Positions 1-8,814 of a DNA stretch of 18,325 nucleotides are shown here, one piece after another. The DNA comes from Bondarzewia mesenterica (lineage: Eukaryota; Basidiomycota; Agaricomycetes; Russulales; Bondarzewiaceae), in assembly GCA_004802705.1 (NCBI GenBank), contig SGPL01000617.1, forward strand, positions 1 through 18,325, written 5' to 3'. Position 1 is the stretch's first letter; the number at the start of each line of letters is the position of its first letter. The position numbers were made by a program, and so were the translations under genes. The notes below the pieces were generated by a model. That model saw nothing but the letters and a program-made list of their open reading frames with translations. It did not search any database and was not told the DNA's origin.

Positions 1-855
1 CCACCAAATACGTCCCATAGATCCCAACGCTGGCCATGCTGGCCCATGGCCCTCTCCGCGAGATCACATAGATATCGCCTTCCTCCCGAACATCATGACC
101 GTACGACACCTTCATGATAATTGCCGCAGACGTCCTGCAAGAATCATTACAATCCAAGTCAACGTTGGTATGAATCATTTTTTGTCGCACCTCCGAACGT
201 GACGATAGAGCTTGTCCGGGCTATGCAGCAGATTGCGGAGGAAAACGTGCGCCTCGCGCGTTTGAATAGGATTATACCGAGGCACCGTGCGCGAGTGGAA
301 GTGCTTCTGGAACAGTCCCCGATACTTCCTCCACCCGTTCCCGTACGGCATAGACGAGAACGAAAAAATCCCCGCCCATTCTGCCGCGATCATATGTCAT
401 CATGAGAAATTATCGAAACATCATTGTACTCGACGAGCGGCTCACAAATTCTTCATCGTCCTCACGGGCCTGGAGGAATATATGGACCCGCGCTTGTCAA
501 GCAATTCCTCCGCAGCTTTTGCCGAGTTCAGGATGAGGATGGGGTTCCCGAATGCATAAATGTATATCATATCCCCTGAGACAAGAGATATATCTCTCAG
601 CACGATGCTCGCGGCACAAGTCTGTGCATCACGCAGGAAAGGAGACGCACCGTACAAGCTCCGCCATTCTGCGTACGTGCGCCAAGGGAAGGACGTAGGT
701 GTCCACAGCGATCCCAGGCCGAACAAGGACGACTTTGGTCCAGGCGGGAGCGGAGGACGACGAGCCCTCTTAGATATGATACCCGCTAACGCGAGCAGGA
801 GAGAAGCGGCTGTTGCGACGACGGGGATGAAGTTGTCAGTACCGAGAGCATGCAT
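1..855 (-). CDS. Cytochrome P450 monooxygenase, N-terminal part, frame broken, runs off the left edge
   Basis: Membrane-bound fungal P450, expected to be a heme monooxygenase of the endoplasmic reticulum; substrate unknown. Reconstructed exons (minus strand): 855-651, 575-446, 380-191 and 134 to the edge, joined by introns of 75, 65 and 56 nt with GT-AG ends. The start at 855 is followed by a hydrophobic anchor (about residues 9-27), a basic stretch and the proline-rich hinge PPLPPGP. Exon 2 carries the ILILNSAKAAEELLDKR segment and YSSRP; exon 3 carries MPYGNGWRKYRG, the helix-C region with the W-x-x-x-R pattern that binds a heme propionate. The I-helix, ExxR and heme-cysteine regions lie beyond the window. 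Exon 3 needs one T fewer in the T6 run at 363-368 to stay open, and positions 44-61 look like a second, self-compensating shift. Either a pseudogene or sequence error. The family call is firm, the subfamily is not. Confidence 0.85.
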
Positions 856-1977
856 GATGTTGCTTGAGAACTGAACGGGGGATGGGTGTAGTATCGAACA
901 ATTTCTGAACCTTATGTAGTGTTCATATGCATGCGTATGTGCTTGTGCTTATCATGAAGTAAGGATTTGCCCGACGTGAGTGGGATTCAAGAAGTATTCA
1001 TGGATTCTGTGGGGGAAACGGCGCCACTTCTCGAGTCCAAGATGACGCCAATGGCAAGTCATTGTCCCACGGGATGTCGAAGAAAAAGGGAACATCACGG
1101 TCAGAAAACCTTCGACTGGATAGAAGAAGGATGAGGATTAACCGATGTGGTATTGGCTGGTCACTTGAGCTGTCGGTGGCCCTTCGATGTTGGGAATCGC
1201 CGCATCTGACTTTGGAACGAGCGCTACTACATACCACGCACAAAATTTGAACGCAGCAAATCTCAAAAAGAAAGACCACTGATCCCCTGGGTGTATGAAA
1301 AAATCAGCAACATCCAAAACAGGTCAATCGACCACACATTGATATTCCTTACTCACTTCCACCTTAATATGAACCAACCCCTCAAGATACCACAAAGCTG
1401 CTGTGTACGCATGACGTGTGTCGCAAGCCGCGCGGAACGAAAAGACACGTCGAACCCCGCAAGAACTTAGTAATCCACGCAGGTAAAAACGACGCACTCC
1501 TAGGGATGAACTCACCAGCTCGACGAGGTCAATAGGCAATCCCACATCTCTCAACGGAGTTATGGGCGACTTGATTTCCCGACTGACTCGGAATGAAAGA
1601 ATCCTGGAGTGGTCAGCTGTCGAAGAGGTATGTATGATCTTTTTGCTTCGAACAAGCAAAGAAGAGTATGAAGATGTCGAGAAAACCACATAAATATGAC
1701 GCAAACGATGGTCGGATAGCGAGCCACTCACCGCGTGAAAGTGTAGACCTGTTTGGGGCGGATGATACATATATAAAGGAGTCAATGGATCACAAAAATA
1801 AGCTGGTGCACAGAATTTACCTCCTCACTCGCACAACGTATGTGCAGAGCACACGCGAGACCCCTCCACACGGCCCGGGACTTCCGCTCGCGCGCAAACA
1901 CAAGCTTCTCACTATATTAGCAGGAATAATGGCAATGGCACGAAGCACCTCGATCATATCAGAATCAGAACCGAGCC
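856..1977. other. Gene-poor stretch with no recognisable gene
   Basis: This stretch lies upstream of the P450. Open frames on both strands are short or lack family motifs; the longest, 1324-1785 on the minus strand, has no recognisable domain and no convincing splice partners. A short minus-strand reading near 1025-1060 (LAIGVILDSRSG) faintly resembles the C-terminal end of DUF6534-type membrane proteins and could be the far end of the remnant at 2790-3220, but stops and frame changes lie between. I treat the region as promoter sequence plus decayed DNA. Confidence 0.4.
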
Positions 1978-1993
1978 ATGCAAAACCCTGTAA
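1978..1993 (+). repeat. 16-bp direct repeat, left copy
   Basis: The 16-mer atgcaaaaccctgtaa occurs here and again, identical and in the same orientation, at 2766-2781. The copies bracket a 772-bp segment that contains a pair of diverged inverted repeats. They could be a target-site duplication of an inserted element, although 16 bp is long for most DNA transposons. Confidence 0.6.
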
Positions 1994-2144
1994 GTTATAT
2001 AATAAGTAGCTGAGACTCGGTCATACAGCTGCGAGTTCCTACTGTTTTTTCCTTCTTTTCTGATATCCTGATATGATCAGTTAAATGCATGTCCTGCTTG
2101 ATCCGTTTTTCAAGCTCTGTCGTCGTCGACGCATGGCTATCGTA

Positions 2145-2757
2145 GAACACGCGCCTTTTTTTATTTCGTTTGTTTGGCCAGCCAAACGTGACCGCGAGTC
2201 GCGACTTTGGTCGGCGTCTGTCCCGCAATAGCCCGCAACTACCGACTTCCTGTGAGGTCGTCAGGATATCCTCATACTGAGCCATGTCTGCCTCCTAGAT
2301 TGCTCGCAACTTAACATAGTGAGGTTCTGGTGGCCAGCTCCTCTCTGCAGACAGCTTTGTGTGAGGTCGTACTTAGCCAAGAATCGATTGCAATTAGAAA
2401 ACAGATGAAGGTTGCCAACAGAGGACAACTAAATCTGTGATTTTTCCAGATATAAGACCTAGTCAGCCTCAAGAAGACCAGACGGTGTTTCTGACAGCAG
2501 ACGGACGACCCGTGCGCTGCGATGGCCGAATTTACTGTTGACCTCTCCACCGGGTCGTGTCCCCTAAGGTTTGGCATTGCCCAGCTGCACATGGCATTCG
2601 AGACCATAGCCAATGGAGCAGCCTGCACGATTGGCAAGTTCGAGATCTGACATTGCAGGAGCCACAGCGTAAAAGTGAAGTGACTTTCTCCGAGTCCGTG
2701 ATATGGGTCACATTTCGACGACCAAACAAGAGGGAAAAAAAAGCCCGTCCCGTGTTC
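2145..2757. mobile_element. Possible small non-autonomous transposon with diverged inverted repeats
   Basis: The arm at 2145-2192 and the reverse complement of 2707-2757 align over about 50 bp: both begin gaacacg, then have a run of at least seven T, then ttgtttgg, and both end gtgac. Over the last 23 positions I count 18 matches. The left arm also contains its own short hairpin (gtttgg, loop, ccaaac at 2172-2187), and the perfect palindrome agtcgcgact follows at 2197-2206. The roughly 510 bp between the arms have no coding capacity for a transposase. The right arm ends 8 bp before the right 16-bp direct repeat, but the left arm is about 150 bp from the left repeat, so the true element ends are unclear. 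It resembles a degraded MITE; I cannot assign a superfamily. Confidence 0.35.
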
Positions 2758-2765
2758 AAGGAATT

Positions 2766-2781
2766 ATGCAAAACCCTGTAA
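2766..2781 (+). repeat. 16-bp direct repeat, right copy
   Basis: Identical to 1978-1993 and in the same orientation. If the bases between the two copies are removed, a minus-strand frame reads through without a stop from about 2865 to 1890, which would fit an insertion into an older coding sequence. This is suggestive only. Confidence 0.6.
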
Positions 2782-2789
2782 CTTGTCAG

Positions 2790-3220
2790 AGCATTGACTT
2801 CGAGGACGGTACACACGACTCACGCGACGCATCGCGAATTCATGTAAGGTGGAAATGCATCACTTCGAGGCTTTGACTGGAAAGTCCCTCTGCTGGTCCA
2901 TGCATTCAGACTCCTGCGTAGCTCAATCGAGGGCCAGTACTGCAGTTTAATCATGTCCTGCGAAGCATCGGTCGTGTTTATCCACAGAATGCACATATGA
3001 ACGATGTCCAGTACCCGTTGAGAGTCAACGTAAGAAGAGACAGCCGAGAGCAAGGCCGGTGGGAGGATGATGCGAGTGACATACCTGTATACGTGGTGCA
3101 CTCCATACCAAAGGACAATAAATGCGAGTATGTGATGGACCGATATTCTGACTCGTCACGGGAAATTTGGACGATAGAAATTCTGTTGAACCAGCACTGT
3201 GAAGACGAACATCACATCTG
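2790..3220 (-). pseudogene. Remnant of a seven-helix membrane protein gene (DUF6534-like)
   Basis: Minus-strand reading fragments match the usual first half of the DUF6534 proteins that are numerous in mushroom-forming fungi: VQQNFYRPNFP (usual pattern VQxxxYxxxFPxD at the end of helix 1), then HHILAFIVLW, then VLDIVHM (usual W-x-L-D-T-x-H), then MIKLQYWPSIEL (usual YLxxNYxxPxxL). The gene appears broken. An in-frame TGA sits at 3157-3159 directly after NFP. The intron that should join IVLW to VLDIVHM (donor at 3108, 93 nt) ends in CG instead of AG at 3017-3016. An upstream exon around 3273-3345 (TIALGV) does not join in phase. The family assignment rests on spacing of a few motifs, so it is tentative; function of the family is unknown. 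Confidence 0.35.
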
Positions 3221-3359
3221 AATTGAAATGCAGATACAAGATCGATGCAGTGACACGACGACGAGGACGTACTTGGAATAATGGGTCTGTCTGTTTATCT
3301 ATGTTGACGCCAAGGGCGATAGTCCCCCAATGGCAGATTGTGGACACTTACTTCAACGT

Positions 3360-4585
3360 TCATACCTCGGATATCCGCGTCAACAACGACACGGCACAAC
3401 ATGGATAGGAGGAACTTTCCATAGTCGATACCGTCGAGCGAGACATAACCCCAGCACAAATGTTGCCGCGGAGTCTCGCGGAGTGCACGGCGCGAAACTC
3501 GCCGATCCACAGCATCGGATTACCTTCGTAGACAGCTCGCCCATTATCCCAAATTGCGTCCACATCGGCGAGCCTTCTTTCCCGGAGAAGTCTCCCCTCA
3601 TCTCCCAGAGATTCACAAGAATGACAAACGATTGAGAAGTTTAGGATGGAAGAGCATTCAAGAGTACGCTGGCGATAGCCTGAACGATAACGGGGAATGA
3701 GCCGGGTATACCATAGGTGGCACAGGCTGAACGTCGAGCAAGACCAGCTTTCAACGAGGGATGAGAGATGATCCAACACAAATATGACGTTGTTCAACCA
3801 CTGTGGATAGATCACTCCGACCCATAGTAGGTCGGGGCACCCTTGACACAATGGCTTAATTGCTGCAATGCTCAGCAGGGCGCTGCCGGCGATGCGCCCG
3901 GCGCGATGAGGACAGGTTTCCTCCCGAATGTCCCAGAACGTAGCCCGTAAAGGGAGCCGCAGAATTAGAAGGATGAAAAATGGTTACATCCTATCGGATC
4001 GACTCAACAAATGCGCACAAGCTGCCTGCTTGGAGCATCTCCCTAAGGAGCAGTATTGGAGGTGGGAAACTCCGAGATCGCGGATTGAGGTATGCATATT
4101 CCCCCGCCTCGCTGGCGTACAGCCCGACGTCCCCCATTGGTCGCCCTCAAGTCCGTCGTACCAGAACGCGTGCTCTTCTTCGACGAACGGCGACCACGCG
4201 TACAGCGCGTCGCCCTCCTACGATCGATGTCTCAGCCGCTTTGTTGTCATGCATTGAGATTCGCCGCTTTGGACGCGAAAATCTTGTCAGCTCGTAATGC
4301 TGCAGTGCTTGGGCTTGAACGAAGGCAATAGAGGACACAGCTAGTAAATCCTAACATATAAGATAGAGCTGATGGAAGCACTGGAGGAGTGGACAAGCTC
4401 CGAGCTTTGAGACGTGACGCTATTGATTACATAATATCACAGCTAAGTGCGGCTGAACTGACTTTGAGCCTTTGAGCATGTGCTCAAGGATCCGGCTCTG
4501 GCTGCTGAAGCGCTGATCTCTGAGCTCTCCTCGACATTTGCTTGGTCCTATCACCATCACTGACGAAGTGAAGACATCGGAAAGG
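3360..4585. other. Stretch without a recognisable gene
   Basis: A 163-codon open frame (3360-3851, minus) and several frames of 60-110 codons exist on both strands, but none shows a known motif, a signal peptide or splice sites that extend it. On the minus strand, short plausible peptides switch between frames around 4030-4250 (for example EEEHAFWYDGLEG, then LYASEAGEYAYLNPRS in another frame). That pattern suits a decayed gene, but I cannot name it. The last 250 bp should include the promoter of the CS-domain gene. Confidence 0.4.
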
Positions 4586-6355
4586 ATGACTTGGTCCCAA
4601 GAATATCCACATTATTCCTACTCATGGCACCAGGTGAGTGTATCCTTTGCACTGAGGTCATGGCTCCCTTTTGAACGCATATTTTGAGCATTGCAGTCGC
4701 ATGATCAAGTAAAGTAGCCACTGTTAATAGGCACCAGCTGTATGTTCACATCTCTGGCTTCTCTCACAATCTAGGCGACAGTGCTGTTGTTAGTGCCATT
4801 TGAGACGTCGGACGATGAAATACAGGTATGTAATGTGCGGTGATCTCGAACGCACTACCTAATGCCATATCTTCACTAGGTGGTTATCGAGCGTAATCAC
4901 CTAGTAGCAGGGGTGCGGGGTCAATCTCCAATTATCAAGGTATCCACGGTTTGTTTGTGTTTCCCTATGCGTATCTTGATGACACTTGCGTCACATCTTC
5001 TAGGGTCAATTATACGGAAACGTCGATACCGCCAGCTCGGTATGGCTTTTAGAGCCGCGAGCCTCGCGTCTTTCTCCCCGAGAGCGTACAACCTCGACCA
5101 CGTCTACAGGCTCATATCAGTCCTCTTATGCTTTTGTATCAGATCCCGATATTTCGAGCAGCTTTGCCGCATCTCTGGACAGTGGTCCCACATCTGATAC
5201 TGAGGACCAACTTGCACCGTCACCTGTTCTTTCTTCCCCTGTCTCTTCCTCTGCAGACGAGCGGGCGGGATTTGCCCAATTGCAACGACATCAAATGAGA
5301 CAGACTACGTCTCGAATGGTGTCACCACACAATGCTGCTATTAGCCTCGCCTCGTCCTTTTCATCCATGGAATCACTTCAGGCCTCCAAGTCGGGAAGGC
5401 TTCTGACGCTTCATCTTGAAAAGGCAGATTCTGTCATTTGGCCATCGCTGATTGTGGGCTCTGCACCTGAGGCTCTGTCTCCCTGTACGCCTAGTCCTGT
5501 GGGTCTGAGTCACAATGCCGAACAGGCATATAATATGGATCCTACAAGCCTAGTTCTTCTCGCATTCGATCTGCTTGATATCCGGCAGGATAAAGAAGCT
5601 GCGTTTGAATATCTGCTGTAAGTTGTCGTTTTCTTCTTATTCTTGATTCTTCTACGAACCTACTTTTTTGTCTTCATGCATGCAGACGGGCTTGGCATCA
5701 AGCACACCTACCCTCTGCAGCAGTTAGATTGGTCACTCACTTCGTCCCGCTGCATTTATCGTTTGACGATACCGAGATGCTCATAGAGCCGGGGACAACA
5801 AATTATTACATGCAGTGCTTAGGAGGACTACCTGGCCTCGCACAATTATATCTTGAAGCTGGTCTTCTTCACTTGGAAGGCACCGCCTCTGTCCTGCTTT
5901 CCACCTCTTACTCCCCACTCTCCTCACTTCGATTGCCGTCGCAGCCACAGCATGGAGACAGTATGGAGGGAGGTACAGCAGCTTGGAAACGCGACCGCGA
6001 GATCGCGCGGCGTTATTTTCAGCGCGCCCAAATTCTGCACCCGAGCCTTGACGTTCCATTGCTCCCACCTGAGGGTGAAGATACATCAACAGATACTACT
6101 GGTGAAATCGTACTTCAAATGCCGATTGTAGAGGTGAATACCGCTCTGGAGAAACATGCAAGCGAGACACGACCGCGACAGAGACGGCGGCAGAGGGAAG
6201 AAGTTGGATTGTTCGACCCAGAGCGCACGGCAGACGATATCGACAATACCTGGTATCTGTACGTCCCGGGTTTGGTGGGAGCGGGAACGGCGTTATTGGT
6301 TGTCGGGGTAATAGGCGCCTTGAGTTTTTCTTCTTGGAGAAAAAATCAGAGCTGA
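4586..6355 (+). CDS. CS-domain (p23/NudC-like) protein with a C-terminal membrane anchor
   Basis: Five exons: 4586-4633, 4775-4825, 4880-4939, 5004-5617 and 5686-6355, all GT-AG and in phase, giving 480 residues. Residues 9 to about 75 form a CS domain: YSYSWHQ, then VLLLVPFETSDDEIQVVI, NHLVAGVRGQ, and SVWLLEPR with the conserved tryptophan at residue 67. CS domains are beta-sandwich modules of HSP90 co-chaperones (p23, Sgt1) and of NudC proteins. A Ser/Thr/Pro-rich linker follows (about 78-230), then a helical region from about 236 to 387 (SLVLLAFDLLDIRQDKEAAF; AWKRDREIARRYFQRAQILH) that could be TPR-like. The C-terminus has a single hydrophobic helix (about 449-472) followed by WRKNQS, so it should be tail-anchored with the CS domain in the cytosol. 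I infer a membrane-tethered chaperone-type adaptor; client and organelle are unknown. The start is chosen because it begins the CS domain. The first intron, 141 nt, is the longest in the gene. Confidence 0.8.
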
Positions 6356-6377
6356 CACGACACGACACGACACATAC
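6353..6377 (+). repeat. Short acacg tandem repeat in the 3' flank of the CS-domain gene
   Basis: The pentamer acacg (or its rotation) is repeated about four times immediately after the stop codon, followed by a looser atacgat repetition up to about 6395. Simple-sequence tract in the 3' untranslated region, no known role. Confidence 0.7.
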
Positions 6378-6570
6378 GATATACGATATGATACGGCGTT
6401 TTACGAGGATTTTGATGCACTCTGGAATTCTATTTGCTTTATGGTTCGAATACTCATGCTGAACGTTCGTAACATCTGGAGACGCGTTGTACCGAAAAGG
6501 AAAGCCAGGAGAAGCGTACGATCGTCATGAGATCGTCATGCTACTCTGTCACTTGAACTTTCAAGTATCA

Positions 6571-7655
6571 ATGTCTCGAGCAAAGCATTGGTCCATTCCC
6601 TTTCTTCTTCCATCCACAGAAACCGAAGCATACATTGAATCTGGTAGCAAGAAAGCTCGCGCCTTGATCATCCTCAACCAACCCTTCTCCGAAACCCTCT
6701 TACAAAGGCTCTGGCAGTCCACTTCATGGCATTGTTGTGCAGATGGTGGCGCTAACAGGCTGTTTGACCTCTTTTCCTCACGCGAGGATGGTGAATTTCA
6801 GAGAGCGTGAGTTGTGTTGTACGTTCTCCGTGTCATTTGGTGCTGTCGGCAAGAGGGTCTGATCAAGAGGCAGCGACTTCATACCGGATCTCGTAAAGGG
6901 TGACTTGGACTCGCTTCGCGACGATGTCCGAAAGTACTATGCATCAAAGGTGTGCACGGCAACCATTGTGTGTGAACTAACTTTCCAATGTTGTCGAAGG
7001 GCGTTTCAATAGTTCAAGACCATGATCAGGACTCGACAGATCTGATGAAATGCATCTTCAGTCTTCAAGACAAGGAGAGGGCTGAGGGTAAATCGGTACT
7101 ATCTCGTTTCTCACTCCACTTGAGGATTCTCCCTGACCGTCATTCATGCAGGATTTGTATGACATTGTCCTCCTAGGCGGCCTTTCTGGACGATTGGATC
7201 AGACGATCCATACCCTGTCCTACTTGCACAAAATGCGAAAGTCTGGCCGCCGTGTGTTCGCCGTTACCGACGAAAACATCGGATGGGTCCTTGATGAAGT
7301 GAGCAGTTGTGTTTATCAGCCATTGCGTTTTCTAATAAATGTTTCCATCTTCCGGTAGGGAGAACATTACATTTCTATCCCTCACTCTGTCTTAGGCCCA
7401 ACATGTGGTCTCCTTCCTGTCGGTGTAGACTCAACCATCCTGTCGACAAGGGGTCTTCGATGGAACTTGTGTACGCATTCGTTTTCCTCTTTGAATGTCT
7501 GCAATGAGGCACTAATGAAGATTGTAGCCGACTGCGTTTCTGGTTTTGACAGGCTCATGTCGACATCAAATCACCTCGTGCCGGGGGAGGATGTAGTTTG
7601 GGTCAAGACTTCGAGACCTATCTGGTGGTCTGCGGAGTTGAGAAAACATGTCTGA
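6571..7655 (+). CDS. THI80: Thiamin pyrophosphokinase
   Basis: Transfers pyrophosphate from ATP to thiamin, making the cofactor thiamin diphosphate (EC 2.7.6.2) in the cytosol. Six exons: 6571-6806, 6874-6949, 7000-7095, 7152-7298, 7359-7470 and 7528-7655, with introns of 50-67 nt, give 264 residues, within the usual fungal range. Family motifs are all present: DGGAN at 58-62, PDLVKGDLDS at 83-92, DQDSTD at 113-118, the glycine-rich LLGGLSGRLDQ at 143-153, and STSN near the C-terminus where the thiamin-binding domain ends. The intron before the last exon uses the donor gtacgc at 7471 rather than the GT two bases earlier, because only that keeps SDCVSGFDRLMSTSN in phase. An in-frame ATG lies 33 bp upstream at 6538; I prefer 6571 because MSRAKHWSIPFLLP resembles the short leader of fungal homologues. 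It follows the CS-domain gene by 215 bp on the same strand. Confidence 0.93.
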
Positions 7656-7946
7656 ATGAACGTGCTGCCACCTGGAAGGAGCGAGAGGAGTCGTTCGCAC
7701 ATAGAATCAGAGTTGTCCATGTATGCAGTGCATGCCCGGTATCCGTTCATTAGAAGATAGAAGTCGGTTTTTTGACATAACTCGTGTATGTATGCTTACT
7801 ATATGTTGTTATTGAAGCAGGGTGTGTTGAATCGTCGATCGAAGCTTGCTGACGGATTAGTTAGATAGAGTCAACGTGGATTGATCAACGTCTCCCGATC
7901 TCCAAGAGTCTTACTTATCAGATCTTTCTTCTCTTCTCTCTTGAAC

Positions 7947-8225
7947 ATGTCAAACGGGAGAGAAATTACAGTCCTATATTTTGCAGCGGCACTCACAGCA
8001 ACGGGACTCATGTCAGAACGCGTTCCTCTCCCCTCCACATCCGACACCTTACCTCTTTCCTCGCTTGGGGCGCTCCTCGCATCGCGCCATCCAGACACGG
8101 CCTTGGCCAAGGTGCTCGAGGGCAGCCAGTGGAGTGTCAATGCGGAGATGGTAGGGGACCCTGGACAGATCGTGCTGAATGGCGGGGAGGAAGTGGCGGT
8201 CATATGCCCTGTTTCTGGAGGATAG
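7947..8225 (+). CDS. Molybdopterin synthase sulfur carrier (small) subunit, MoaD/MOCS2A type
   Basis: Small ubiquitin-fold protein whose C-terminal Gly-Gly is adenylated and thiocarboxylated, then delivers sulfur to precursor Z in the molybdopterin synthase complex during molybdenum-cofactor synthesis. Single exon of 92 residues, close to the roughly 80-90 of the family. It starts MSNGREITVLYFAAALTATG (the first beta strand and the FA motif of MoaD proteins) and ends VAVICPVSGG, with the required terminal diglycine and the hydrophobic residues before it. The start at 7947 is preferred over an upstream in-frame codon at 7881 because the family normally begins a few residues before VLYFA. No large subunit (MOCS2B/MoaE) lies nearby: in this organism the two subunits appear to be separate genes, unlike the bicistronic human MOCS2. 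Molybdenum cofactor is needed for enzymes such as nitrate reductase and sulfite oxidase. Confidence 0.92.
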   Translation: MSNGREITVLYFAAALTATGLMSERVPLPSTSDTLPLSSLGALLASRHPDTALAKVLEGSQWSVNAEMVGDPGQIVLNGGEEVAVICPVSGG

Positions 8226-8814
8226 ATCTCAAAGCCCAGTTCATTCGTGTAAGTTACGAACCTCTTGCTAAATGATGATATTGAGCGAGTTTGAAGAAAG
8301 GCACATCTCTTTTTTGACCAGTTCTAATCAATGATCGACGATCCTTTGCCTGGATAATCATATGCGCGAACTTATACGAGACTGGACGAAGGCATGCTGT
8401 AGACGGGAGGAACTCGGCGGTTGTATCACTGTATCATGTACTACATCACACTCGGCATTTCACTATGGAAAACGCATACTCCAACAGACATTTGGCCGGT
8501 GTCGCCTCCATTGAACCTCCAGGCAGGAACAACCATCTCGCGATGCGACTCATAGCAAGGTGCATATCGTCACCTCCACTGCCCTAACCCTCCTCATGCG
8601 CAACACGGAGTCCTGCGCATCACCATACAGTGATTTGAAACTTCCATGGGGTGGAGGGGCAATAAGAGGCGTTGCCGGTCAGGATATGTATCTGAATGTG
8701 GACATCGGTGTACTGTGTACTGTTGCAGGCCGAGACGCATGAGTATTGCCGGTGTTGCGGTATCGAGAGAGGAAAGACTGACAAGGTAGAGACATGGATC
8801 GATGACGTCGACAC
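8226..8814. other. Convergent intergenic region
   Basis: About 590 bp between the stop codons of the plus-strand MoaD gene and the minus-strand CCDC174 gene. It must hold both 3' untranslated regions and polyadenylation sites. I see no RNA gene, repeat or open frame with recognisable content. Confidence 0.6.

Noticed and set aside
1324..1785. 153-codon open frame on the minus strand
   Set aside because: Unrecognised composition rich in Ser and Arg, no splice partners or domain; may be chance.
2172..2206. Hairpin and palindrome (gtttgg...ccaaac, agtcgcgact) as a terminator or operator
   Set aside because: Fungal nuclear genes do not use such terminators, and the hairpin is better explained as part of the inverted-repeat arm.
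3360..3851. 163-codon open frame on the minus strand
   Set aside because: No motif, no membrane or signal pattern, starts at a TTG and other frames are partly open too; not enough to call a gene.
6430..6460. ggttcgaata resembling a tRNA T-arm or B box
   Set aside because: No A box at the right distance and no foldable cloverleaf.
6526..7655. Upstream ATG codons of the thiamin kinase gene (6526-6540) as the true start
   Set aside because: One opens a very short frame ending before the gene; the in-frame one at 6538 adds 11 residues with no family match. Kept 6571.
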